Source of the DNA: JAAZBW01 sp035647855
Lineage (GTDB): Bacteria > Actinomycetota > Actinomycetes > Actinomycetales > Actinomycetaceae
Reading direction: 5' to 3'
DNA length: 64,000 bases
Assembly: GCA_035647855.1 (NCBI GenBank)
Contig: DASRMP010000063.1
Span: 6,810-70,809, forward strand
Shown here: positions 50,778-59,253 of the stretch, in pieces
Layout: every line of letters starts with the position of its first letter
Numbering within the stretch: position 1 is the first letter of the stretch
Program-made: the position numbers and the translations under genes
Notes under the pieces: generated by a model
What the model was told of the DNA's origin: nothing
Database searches by the model: none
The model's input: the letters and a program-made list of their open reading frames with translations, nothing else

Positions 50778-51256
50778 GCGATCTGATCACGCTCGAGCAG
50801 GCCTGGAACGAACTGACGATGGAGGCGGTCGGCTGGGTGATGACACCAAGCGAGGCACGCTGGTTCAGGATGACTGCGGAACGTGTGCCTGATTGGGCGC
50901 CTGACCGGCGCGGGGAACCGGCTGGAGTGTTCGAGATGACGGCGTTCGACGGCGTCAGGGCCTGGACCTGGGCCAATCAGAGCCATGGCCACGGGCCACT
51001 GGTCACGCGGACCGTGCCCTCGGAGGGCCTCACGAATCTGACGGCGCTCGCCGGGGAGGCCGAGTCTGACGGCCGGGACGGATGGACGAATCTTGTGAGC
51101 GGCCGGGGCACGCGGTTCCGTGTGCCAATTGAGTTGGGCCTTGGCGAACGAGTTGTCCTTGAACAGCGGGAGGTTACGAAGTCCGACTCGTTCGGGAATG
51201 TCCGAGTAGTTGCCACGTTGCCGATTGCTCTGAAGCGGAAAGGCATCGAACGATGA
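50774..51256 (+). CDS. Small type III-D protein, Csx19-like
   Basis: 160 residues from a GTG overlapping the previous stop. The middle has GVFEMTAFDGVRAWTWANQ, like the FdgxxexxxWR segment of Csx19 proteins, and the end is RVVATLPIALKRKGIER. No catalytic motif. Csx19 is found in III-D operons between RAMP genes with unknown role. The weak similarity and position are the only basis; it could instead be the small subunit (Cas11). Confidence 0.5.
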   Translation: MSDLITLEQAWNELTMEAVGWVMTPSEARWFRMTAERVPDWAPDRRGEPAGVFEMTAFDGVRAWTWANQSHGHGPLVTRTVPSEGLTNLTALAGEAESDGRDGWTNLVSGRGTRFRVPIELGLGERVVLEQREVTKSDSFGNVRVVATLPIALKRKGIER

Positions 51257-53706
51257 ATCCGAACGACCGCCCCGGAATGGTTGTGGAAGTTACGCCGACC
51301 TTGGTGAAGGTTCTCGCGAACCTAACCATCAACAAACCCAACAGGGCTCCGAAGGTGCATACACTTCCGCGGACCTCAGTTGAGATGCCAAGTGGTTTGG
51401 CCGTGAACGACGAAGTCGTCGTCCATGTGGTGATGGGCAACCCCAAGTCCGTTCGACGAGCTAGCGCGCCTGCCGCGGCGGTCCCGATGGACGACCCTCC
51501 CGTACAGGCGAGTGGCATTGCCGCAGTGGCGGCGCAGGCACGGCCACCAGCCGCTCCGCAGCCCGAACCCGGAACTCTCAGGGAGCTGAACCCCCCGCAG
51601 CAGGGAGCCTTCCTTAACCCCTACGCCCTCGTTCCCTCCCCGAAGCGCGATGTGGACGACAAGGTGTGGGGCGATCACAGCGGTCCGGGACATCATCGAC
51701 TGGCAGAAGGCTGCTGGTCAGGCACGATCCCGATCACGATCACTGCAGAGTCGCCCTTGCTGATTCTGGACCAGGGTGCCGCCGGCGAGAACGAACCCGT
51801 TCCGCTTCGGCTCCGCGATGGCCAGCCGGTCCTCGAGTGGTCCTCCGTCAAGGGTTCACTCAGATCGGTGTTCGAGGCTCTGACGAACTCGCGGTACGGC
51901 GTCGTCGACGACCGCCACTACGAGCACCTCGCCATGCGGCAGCCGGCGAATGCGGCGTTGGATCTGCTCCCCGCGGAGGTGATCACGCCGCCGACGAGTG
52001 CCTCGCCAGGTACCTGCCGCGTGGTGACACAACTGGAGCCCGCCAAGTATCCACCAGCCCCGAATGGGTCTACACCCACGGGCGAGGCACATCCTGACGT
52101 GTGGGTCCCGGCGTACACCGACTACGATCACCACTACTCGGTGCTCGGTGGCCTTGCACCTGGTACGGAGGTCTACGCGTGGGCATGGCTCGTGGCGCAC
52201 CGGAATCACCACGGAGCCGACTACTGGCACTGGCGCGCCTCGGACATCGCACGCGACCCCAAGCACCTTCCGGCCACGCCGTCGCCCTGCCCTGCGGAGG
52301 GGCGGATCAAGGCGACATCTGACCGTATCAAGATCCGCGGGCGACTGCTGGTCGGCCACAAATCCTTCGGCAAGAAGCATGACGAGAGAATCGTCGTCTC
52401 CGCGGTTCTGAGTCCCGCCACCGGAATCAGGTTCTCCGGAGCCACTCTCCCGATCTCTCAGGATGTCGCACGCCGATGGACGGCCGTCTATGACAGCTAC
52501 CACGAAGCATCCAAGGAACCGGGCCCCTTCTCTCCGGGTCGACACGTGCGGCGGCACGCGGACGAACGGATTCTCACGGCTGGGCAGCTCGCGTTCGCGC
52601 GGACTACGAGGGACCGAACCAGAATGGTGACAGCGGTCACGGATCTCTTCCCGGTGATGATCGGACGCGAGACCTTCCCTGCAACTCCCAGCAAGTTGCT
52701 AGAAGCATCCGGACATCTTCCACCGGACGTTCATACAGAGTTGAGCCCTGCCGATCGGCTCTTCGGCTGGGCACGGACACGTAAACGGGGCGACGACTCA
52801 CAGCGGAGTGTGGACGCCTACCGGGGGCACCTGTGGTGCGACTCCATCGGTCTGATTGACCCTGAAGCGGACATGACCACGCGGTTCACGGACCCGCTCT
52901 GGTTGCCGACGCTCAACTCGCCGAAGCCGTCGCAGTTCCGGTTCCGCATGCTCGGGCCTAACTCGTACCCGCTCAAGAATGGGACGAAGAAGGCTGTCAC
53001 CAATGGGTATGCACCCGGGAACCATCTGGGCCGAGCTTTCTACTGGACCCACCGAGTTCCCGACGATTACTGGAACTGGGATGACACGACCCTCCACGCG
53101 CAGAACGACGAGGTGGGCTACGAACAGCAGCCAGTGGGGAACCGCTACCGCGAGTATCTCGCGCCGCTGCGCACCAAGAAGCTCACCACCAAGGCGATCC
53201 AAGGCTGGGTGAAGCCTGGCACGCAGTTCACTGCGTATCTCCGCATGGAAAACGCGGAGCAGGAATCTCTGGGCGCCTTTTTGTGGATGCTGACCGAGCC
53301 CGACATTCGTTTCGGACTGGGCACTGGGAAACCGCTGGGATTCGGTACCGTCACCATTCGGGCTGATCTGGAACGCGCTGAGCTCATGAAGTCGGACCAG
53401 CGTCGCTCCACCTACGCCAGTTGGACGCCGTCCGGGCGAGCAGTTGACAAAGATGAACTCGCGGCGCTCGCCGAGAACACCACCCAGGCGTTGGATCCGC
53501 GCGTTGTGAAATCGCTGCTCCGGATCGGATCCGGGATCGAGGGGGTTCCAGTCCACTATCCGCGTGTCCGAGTGGGCAATGCACATCCTGTTCCCCCGCG
53601 GGCGACGTCCTACGAATGGTTCGTGTCGAACGAGAGGTCCGGACGCAAGTCGCTACCAGCCCCTGACTCGGACTCGCCGTGGCTTTCCTACTACCCGCCG
53701 GGATAG
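51253..53706 (+). CDS. Large RAMP protein, TIGR03986-like
   Basis: 817 residues. After about 110 residues with an N-terminal beta domain, GAFLNPYALVPSPKRDV, HHRLAEGCWSGTIPITITAE and SPLLILDQ form the opening of TIGR03986-type CRISPR RAMPs. EWSSVKGSLRSVFEALTNSR is the RAMP glycine loop, RLFGWARTRKRG lies near 500, and FGLGTGKPLGFGTVTIRADL near 695 is the second glycine-rich loop. It is the longest backbone subunit. ATG overlaps the preceding stop. Confidence 0.85.
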   Translation: MNPNDRPGMVVEVTPTLVKVLANLTINKPNRAPKVHTLPRTSVEMPSGLAVNDEVVVHVVMGNPKSVRRASAPAAAVPMDDPPVQASGIAAVAAQARPPAAPQPEPGTLRELNPPQQGAFLNPYALVPSPKRDVDDKVWGDHSGPGHHRLAEGCWSGTIPITITAESPLLILDQGAAGENEPVPLRLRDGQPVLEWSSVKGSLRSVFEALTNSRYGVVDDRHYEHLAMRQPANAALDLLPAEVITPPTSASPGTCRVVTQLEPAKYPPAPNGSTPTGEAHPDVWVPAYTDYDHHYSVLGGLAPGTEVYAWAWLVAHRNHHGADYWHWRASDIARDPKHLPATPSPCPAEGRIKATSDRIKIRGRLLVGHKSFGKKHDERIVVSAVLSPATGIRFSGATLPISQDVARRWTAVYDSYHEASKEPGPFSPGRHVRRHADERILTAGQLAFARTTRDRTRMVTAVTDLFPVMIGRETFPATPSKLLEASGHLPPDVHTELSPADRLFGWARTRKRGDDSQRSVDAYRGHLWCDSIGLIDPEADMTTRFTDPLWLPTLNSPKPSQFRFRMLGPNSYPLKNGTKKAVTNGYAPGNHLGRAFYWTHRVPDDYWNWDDTTLHAQNDEVGYEQQPVGNRYREYLAPLRTKKLTTKAIQGWVKPGTQFTAYLRMENAEQESLGAFLWMLTEPDIRFGLGTGKPLGFGTVTIRADLERAELMKSDQRRSTYASWTPSGRAVDKDELAALAENTTQALDPRVVKSLLRIGSGIEGVPVHYPRVRVGNAHPVPPRATSYEWFVSNERSGRKSLPAPDSDSPWLSYYPPG

Positions 53707-53716
53707 GAGCCCCACA

Positions 53717-54475
53717 GTGCCGAGCCGCTACGAAGTTCACTTCACCGGGGTCACCGCGAGGGACGTCCAACTCACTCACCTGCACGCGGCGATCTCGCGC
53801 GTATTTGACCACGACACGACCGACCACATCCGCAACGTCAAGCCGTACTCAATCGCAGCACCGCGGCCGGAGGGGCACAGCGGCATCATCATCGAGATCG
53901 GCGTGCTGACCGACATCGCCGAGACACGACTTCTGAAGGGCATTCCGGCGGGGCGCGCTTTCCGATTTGGTAGAGACATCGGCCAAGCCACCGCAGTCCC
54001 GCGACTACTCGGCGGAGCAAGCTGGGCTCAGCTCAGCGACCTACCGCCGGCACGGCGCTGGTCGGTGCGATTCCTTACCCCTACCACATTCCGCGATCGC
54101 GACCGCTCGTCCCCGCTGCCTGCGCCGAGCAGCGCCTTGCGTGGCCTGACTCTGAAGTGGAATGCCCTCTCTGGGCTCGCGCCAATCGAGCACACCGGGG
54201 AGCAGACCGCATCGGTGTGGGTCTCGGACATCGAAGGTCGCAGCGTCCCGCTGGACGTCGGCGGGCGTATCCTCTCCGGTTTCGTTGGCGAGTCCGTGTG
54301 GCGGTGCGACAACGACGCCGTAGCACCCGACGTCGGCCGTCTCCTGGCGATGGCACAGTTCTCGGGAATCGGGTCCGCGACAGCGAAGGGCTTTGGGACG
54401 GTCCGGGTCCGCCCGCACGCGCTTCGCGCGGCGCCTGCCTCAGAAACCACTGATCATGAGCGGGAGATCGCCTGA
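53717..54475 (+). CDS. cas6: Cas6 crRNA-processing endonuclease
   Basis: 252 residues from a GTG with TAGGAG upstream; the open frame extends further left but only over the preceding gene. It starts PSRYEVHFTGVTARDV and ends with AQFSGIGSATAKGFGTVRV, the glycine-rich loop of Cas6 (GxGxxxxxGfGxxxx). LHAAISRVFDHDTTDH may supply the His. It should cut repeats to leave the 8-nt ATAGAAAC handle. Last gene of the operon, with array 2 about 240 bp downstream. Confidence 0.85.
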   Translation: MPSRYEVHFTGVTARDVQLTHLHAAISRVFDHDTTDHIRNVKPYSIAAPRPEGHSGIIIEIGVLTDIAETRLLKGIPAGRAFRFGRDIGQATAVPRLLGGASWAQLSDLPPARRWSVRFLTPTTFRDRDRSSPLPAPSSALRGLTLKWNALSGLAPIEHTGEQTASVWVSDIEGRSVPLDVGGRILSGFVGESVWRCDNDAVAPDVGRLLAMAQFSGIGSATAKGFGTVRVRPHALRAAPASETTDHEREIA

Positions 54476-54550
54476 ACGAGAGCACATTCTTTCGTTAAAA
54501 AGTCACATCGTCGAACGTGCATTCCAATGCACGGTGGCGGTGTTTCTGGG

Positions 54551-54713
54551 TGGGCCGGCACTTTGCCTGGAACCCCGTCTGGTGTGCAAGTACTCTCACC
54601 AGCGCAAACACCGCTTTCGGGCGCCCGGTGGCCGCCTCGGGGAGCCCCGCGGAACGACTGGTGTGCAGACACGCCGCTCCAGTGCTGGTCACGGACCCGT
54701 TTTCGGGGGTACA
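54551..54713 (+). promoter_or_regulatory. CRISPR leader 2
   Basis: 163 bp homologous over its whole length to leader 1 (40505-40667), ending GGGGGTACA at the first repeat. The equal length and direction of both leaders indicate duplication of the leader-array unit. Confidence 0.85.
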
Positions 54714-56047
54714 GTCGTCAGACAGGTCCCGCGAAATAGCGGATAGAAACCCCGCCAGTCGTAGCGCAGCAGCGTTTCCATGGTCTGGTCGTCAGACAGG
54801 TCCCGCGAAATAGCGGATAGAAACTGAGCCTCCGCTTGTACAGCTTGAGGATCTTGAGGTCGTCAGACAGGTCCCGCGAAATAGCGGATAGAAACTCCAC
54901 GGGGTCAACCGGGTCAACCGGGTCAACCGGGGTCGTCAGACAGGTCCCGCGAAATAGCGGATAGAAACCCAGGCGAGTAGGGCGGCAAATACCGCCGCCC
55001 ACATGTCGTCAGACAGGTCCCGCGAAATAGCGGATAGAAACAGGAAGGGCGGGAGGGTCCCCGCCACCACCTTCCCGTCGTCAGACAGGTCCCGCGAAAT
55101 AGCGGATAGAAACATGGTCGGCCCCTCCTTCGCGGAGAACTTCTCCGCGTCGTCAGACAGGTCCCGCGAAATAGCGGATAGAAACTCGGGTCCGTGCCGG
55201 GGTCGGTCGGGTCCGTGGTCGTCAGACAGGTCCCGCGAAATAGCGGATAGAAACGATGTGGAGGCGAAAAGAAAGGATGCGATATACCTGTCGTCAGACA
55301 GGTCCCGCGAAATAGCGGATAGAAACTCTCGGTCCAATAGATTGTGGACTCGTGCCAGATTCCAGTCGTCAGACAGGTCCCGCGAAATAGCGGATAGAAA
55401 CTTACTGGGTCAACTGGGTCAACTGGGTCAACTGGTCGTCAGACAGGTCCCGCGAAATAGCGGATAGAAACAGCCCCGAAGGGGGTGGGTGGTGCCATTG
55501 ATCACGTCGTCAGACAGGTCCCGCGAAATAGCGGATAGAAACTCACCAACCGCATAGAGCAGTGCACCCCACATCACGTCGTCAGACAGGTCCCCAGAAA
55601 TAGCGGATAGAAACTTCATCCGAATACGCGAGCTCGTCGCGCTGATTCGGTCGTCAGACAGGTCCCGCGAAATAGCGGATAGAAACCTCCCTCGGCGAAT
55701 CGAACTCAGTGACATCGTCGCCACGTCGTCAGACAGGTCCCGCGAAATAGCGGATAGAAACCGGTCTCGACCGAGGTGGTGGCTCGCGCCACTCCCTGTC
55801 GTCAGACAGGTCCCGCGAAATAGCGGATAGAAACGACTACCGCCCCGACTGGACCCTCGCCGGCGACACGTCGTCAGACAGGTCCCGCGAAATAGCGGAT
55901 AGAAACTGTACAGGGGTTTTCACCCATGCCTGTGCTTCCAAGTCGTCAGACAGGTCCCGCGAAATAGCGGATAGAAACACGTCATCCACCCAGCCCCGAA
56001 TGGGGTGGGTGTCGTCAGACAGGTCCCGCGAAACAGCGGATAGAAAT
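54714..56047 (+). CRISPR. CRISPR array 2: 19 repeats of 37 bp
   Basis: Repeat starts: 54714, 54788, 54859, 54932, 55005, 55077, 55149, 55218, 55290, 55365, 55435, 55506, 55578, 55650, 55725, 55798, 55870, 55942, 56011. The repeat begins GTCGTCAGACAGG and ends GCGGATAGAAAC; it shares its last 24 bases with array 1 but differs at five of the first 13. The 13th repeat has CCAG for CGCG and the last repeat has two changes. Eighteen spacers of 32-38 bp. Between 56048 and 56326 nothing recognisable is present. Confidence 0.97.
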
Positions 56048-56326
56048 CATCCCCTGCACGCCAGGGGCCCACTTTGCTCGGCCGCGGTATTCCGCACAAG
56101 TCCGCCCACTTCCGCACGGGTTTGGCCACTGGAGTGCGAATTTTGGACACGCCGAAAACACAGGCGTGCCCCTTGGAGGGGGCCTTCAACCACTACCGTG
56201 CGGGTTTGGCTCCCCAGACCCGCAACCGGCAACGGAACGCCTCGGCGGGGCAAGACCGCACCGACCCTCCACACGTCGGTCCACTGTGTGGTCGGTTTTC
56301 AGAAGCGAGTGGCGCTCTCGGCTAGC

Positions 56327-56704
56327 ATGCGCCACATGGGGGGCATTGCGGCCGGCTCGCCGTTCTCTGAGACGCAGGAGACCTTTCGGACCCCTCAAAA
56401 ACCGAGCGAGTGGCCACTCCGCCTCATCTGGATCGCTTCCGCGATAGCGCTGGTGATCGCCTTCTTCAACAACCATGTCTGGTCGCTGATCGCGTACGTC
56501 CTTCTTCTCGTTACCAGCTTCGTGCTCCTCGTCCGGTACCGGATGAGCCTCGTCCGGCAGACGCGCATGGCCGCGGGGTCAGGAGCGGTGCTCGGTATCC
56601 GGCCCGTCGAGAAGGTCACCATTGCAGGCGTGATAGCAGCCGGCATCGCGAACGGAATCGTCATCGGCCTGTGGGTTGGTGGCTTCGATCTGTGGTTCTC
56701 ATGA
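56327..56704 (+). CDS. Small membrane protein of the VWA/tubulin-like operon
   Basis: 125 residues from the ATG at 56327 (or 122 from 56336). Three hydrophobic segments: LRLIWIASAIALVIAFF, WSLIAYVLLLVTSFVLLV and VTIAGVIAAGIANGIVIGLW. No known domain. Its stop overlaps the ATG of the VWA gene (ATGA), so it belongs to the same operon. Confidence 0.7.
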   Translation: MRHMGGIAAGSPFSETQETFRTPQKPSEWPLRLIWIASAIALVIAFFNNHVWSLIAYVLLLVTSFVLLVRYRMSLVRQTRMAAGSGAVLGIRPVEKVTIAGVIAAGIANGIVIGLWVGGFDLWFS

Positions 56705-59238
56705 TGGGCACCGTCATCCGGGTGCACCGGACAATTGCGTTCCTTGTGCTGTTGCTGCTCACGGCGAGCCTGATCTGGGCGCCCTCCGCACGCGCCGATG
56801 ACCCGGATCCCGTCAAGCCCGGATCGCAGTACCTGGGCTCCTGCATCCAGAGCGCGCGCACCGTGAGCGTTCTCGTCGTCCTCGACCGCTCCGGCAGCCT
56901 CATTACAAACGATTCGGCCGGCGTGCGATACGAGGGACTGCGGGTGCTCCTGGAGCAGCTGAGCAGGATGAGCCGCGCCGATGGCGATCCGCTCAGCGTG
57001 GAAGTCGCCATTTCCGCGTTCGAGGATGACTACGCAGGCGCCGGCCGCGTCGTCGACTGGACGAACGTCAATGAGGACCCGGACAACCGCGCGCAGATCA
57101 TCGATCGCATGGTCGAGAACGCGGAACGCGGCTCACGCCCCATCAGGCAAAGCGGCACCAACTTCGAGGCGGCTCTCACCGGAGCCCTCGACGATTTGGA
57201 GGACCGCGGCGGACAGCAATCCTGCGAGGTGCTGATCTGGTTCACCGACGGCGAGTTCACCTCCTCGGCGAAGGGCGTGGACGCCAGCCGCGCAGACATG
57301 TGCGCGCCCGGAGGCCTCCTCGATGCGATCCGGCGGCTGGGCATCGTGGTCATCGGCCTGCAGTTGGGCACCGATGCCAGCGACCTGCAGCCGATGACCC
57401 TCGGCTCCGCCCTGGGCACCACCTGTGGCACTTACCCGTTCGCCGAGGGATCCCCACCGGGGATCTACCTGAATGCCACGGACGTGGATCAACTCGGTGG
57501 AATCTTCAACAAGCTCGCCACCATCCTTCAGGGTTGCACCGACGCCGGCGATTCGGGACTCATCGACCCCGGCATCCGCCGGATGATCGTCTCTGCCGAG
57601 ACCGCCGGACTGCCCGGCACCGTCCGCCTCCAGCCACCGGACGGTGCCGCATTCGACGCCCCCACCGTCGGCGGTTCCTCCCATCCCGGCGGATACACCA
57701 CGCACGGCACCAGCGAAGAGGGCCAGCTCCGGGTCGAGGTCACGTTCCCACCCGGTGGTGGCGCCGGCCAGTGGAGCGCCTCGCATGGCCAGATCGCCAC
57801 GCCGCGGTACTGCGTGTTCTCCGACCTCGCGCTCCAGCCCCTGCCCGATCAGACCGTGGAGGCCAGGGCCGGCGCCGTCGTCGAGCTCCAGGTGGTGGAC
57901 CGGTCGGGCGCACCCGCCGGCATCACGGAGTACGACTCCAACGCCGTCGCCGCCGTCGTCACCGGACCTGACGGGTTGCCCCGCATCGCGACGGCGTCGG
58001 TGACCGACGACGGAAGGGTCGCCGTCACCTTCGACGCCGAACCCACGGACCCGCGCATCGACTACTCGGTGCAGCTCATCCTGCAGACACAGTCCGGCCT
58101 GGACCTCGCCCCCGTGGCGGTTAAGAGCTCCCAGGAACTGATGCTGTGGGCGGACTACCCCGTTGTGACGCCGCGCGATCATCTCGATCTCGGAACGGCC
58201 ATCAAGAAGAACCCCACCTCGGCCGACCTCACGCTGATCGGTTCCCCCAACGGCCCCACCCAGGTCTGCTTCGGCGCCCCCGAGAACACCGGCGTCCCCG
58301 CCGACGCCGGCGCAACAACGCTGGACTATCCGCTTGGCTGCATCGATCTCGCCCCCAACGAGTCGCGCACCGTGGCGGTCTCGGTCACGCCGGAGTCGTC
58401 CGCCGTGGGTGACGGATACGCCGAGATTCCCACCACGCTGCATCCCGCTGCCACGAGCGGCGCGCCGACCGTCACCTTCCCGCTCCCGGCCGTGTGGCGT
58501 TTCGAGAACCCCTTCAATCCCTGGGTCCTCATCCTCACGACGGCGGCCATTGCTCTCATCTCGGCCCTGCTGCCGTGGCTGGCGCTCGGACTGGCGAACA
58601 AGGTCACCGCGCGCTACACGGTGAACGGACTCCGCCATGCGATCATCCCGGTGGTCTCCTCCGATGGGGTGCTGCGGCCTGCGAATGCGCGCGGAACCCA
58701 GGATCTGCTCACCACACTCGATCTCAAGGGTGTTCCCGGGCTGGGATCGCGTCCTGTTTCTCACTTCCGGGTCGGTGAGGTGGAGTTCCAGAGCAAGTCA
58801 CGGCCGACGCCCACCTTCTCCCCGCAGTTCTGGGCAGAGGCCCCGCCCGGAATGGCACTCGTCGGAACGACGGCGTCCGCCCTCGACCCGCTTGACGGCT
58901 CCCGTGTGACGGTGCCCCCGGGGCTCGGCCTGGTGGGTCTGTTGGTGTGTTCCACCGCCGATCTGATCGGGAGCGCCCCGCAGATTCCGGGCAACTTGAT
59001 CGTCCTGACAAATGATCCGCACATGACCGGTCCGAAGATCTCCGGGCATATGGCGCAGTCACTCTCGCCCGAGCACCTGCGCGAGCATCTCCGATCATCC
59101 GGCTCGCCCAGACAGGCCCCGACCACCGCTGGAACCACGCCCTCTGACGACCCGTTCGGCGGCCCGTTCGGCGGCCCGTTCGACGAGCCGCGGCGGGGGC
59201 GCCGCCCGGCCGGCAATGAAGACTCCCTCTGGGACTGA
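56701..59238 (+). CDS. VWA-domain exported/membrane protein
   Basis: 845 residues. Signal peptide at 10-36 (FLVLLLLTASLIWAPSARA). VWA domain at about 55-260 with the metal site DRSGS (about 62) and IWFTDGEF (about 180). Beta-rich region follows, then a membrane helix (WVLILTTAAIALISALLPWLAL, about 607-628) and a cytoplasmic tail of about 210 residues ending in GGPFGGPFGGPFDEP repeats. The VWA domain would lie outside and bind a partner through a metal ion. Followed 15 bp later by the tubulin-like gene. Confidence 0.85.
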   Translation: MMGTVIRVHRTIAFLVLLLLTASLIWAPSARADDPDPVKPGSQYLGSCIQSARTVSVLVVLDRSGSLITNDSAGVRYEGLRVLLEQLSRMSRADGDPLSVEVAISAFEDDYAGAGRVVDWTNVNEDPDNRAQIIDRMVENAERGSRPIRQSGTNFEAALTGALDDLEDRGGQQSCEVLIWFTDGEFTSSAKGVDASRADMCAPGGLLDAIRRLGIVVIGLQLGTDASDLQPMTLGSALGTTCGTYPFAEGSPPGIYLNATDVDQLGGIFNKLATILQGCTDAGDSGLIDPGIRRMIVSAETAGLPGTVRLQPPDGAAFDAPTVGGSSHPGGYTTHGTSEEGQLRVEVTFPPGGGAGQWSASHGQIATPRYCVFSDLALQPLPDQTVEARAGAVVELQVVDRSGAPAGITEYDSNAVAAVVTGPDGLPRIATASVTDDGRVAVTFDAEPTDPRIDYSVQLILQTQSGLDLAPVAVKSSQELMLWADYPVVTPRDHLDLGTAIKKNPTSADLTLIGSPNGPTQVCFGAPENTGVPADAGATTLDYPLGCIDLAPNESRTVAVSVTPESSAVGDGYAEIPTTLHPAATSGAPTVTFPLPAVWRFENPFNPWVLILTTAAIALISALLPWLALGLANKVTARYTVNGLRHAIIPVVSSDGVLRPANARGTQDLLTTLDLKGVPGLGSRPVSHFRVGEVEFQSKSRPTPTFSPQFWAEAPPGMALVGTTASALDPLDGSRVTVPPGLGLVGLLVCSTADLIGSAPQIPGNLIVLTNDPHMTGPKISGHMAQSLSPEHLREHLRSSGSPRQAPTTAGTTPSDDPFGGPFGGPFDEPRRGRRPAGNEDSLWD

Positions 59239-59253
59239 CACGAGAGGATTCAC

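Noticed and set aside
40668..56047. Self-targeting spacers against genes in this window
   Set aside because: I compared the spacers by eye with the neighbouring genes and saw no clear match; a full search was not possible.
56048..56326. Extra degenerate repeats or a small gene after array 2
   Set aside because: No further repeat-like sequence and no frame with a start signal and protein-like composition.
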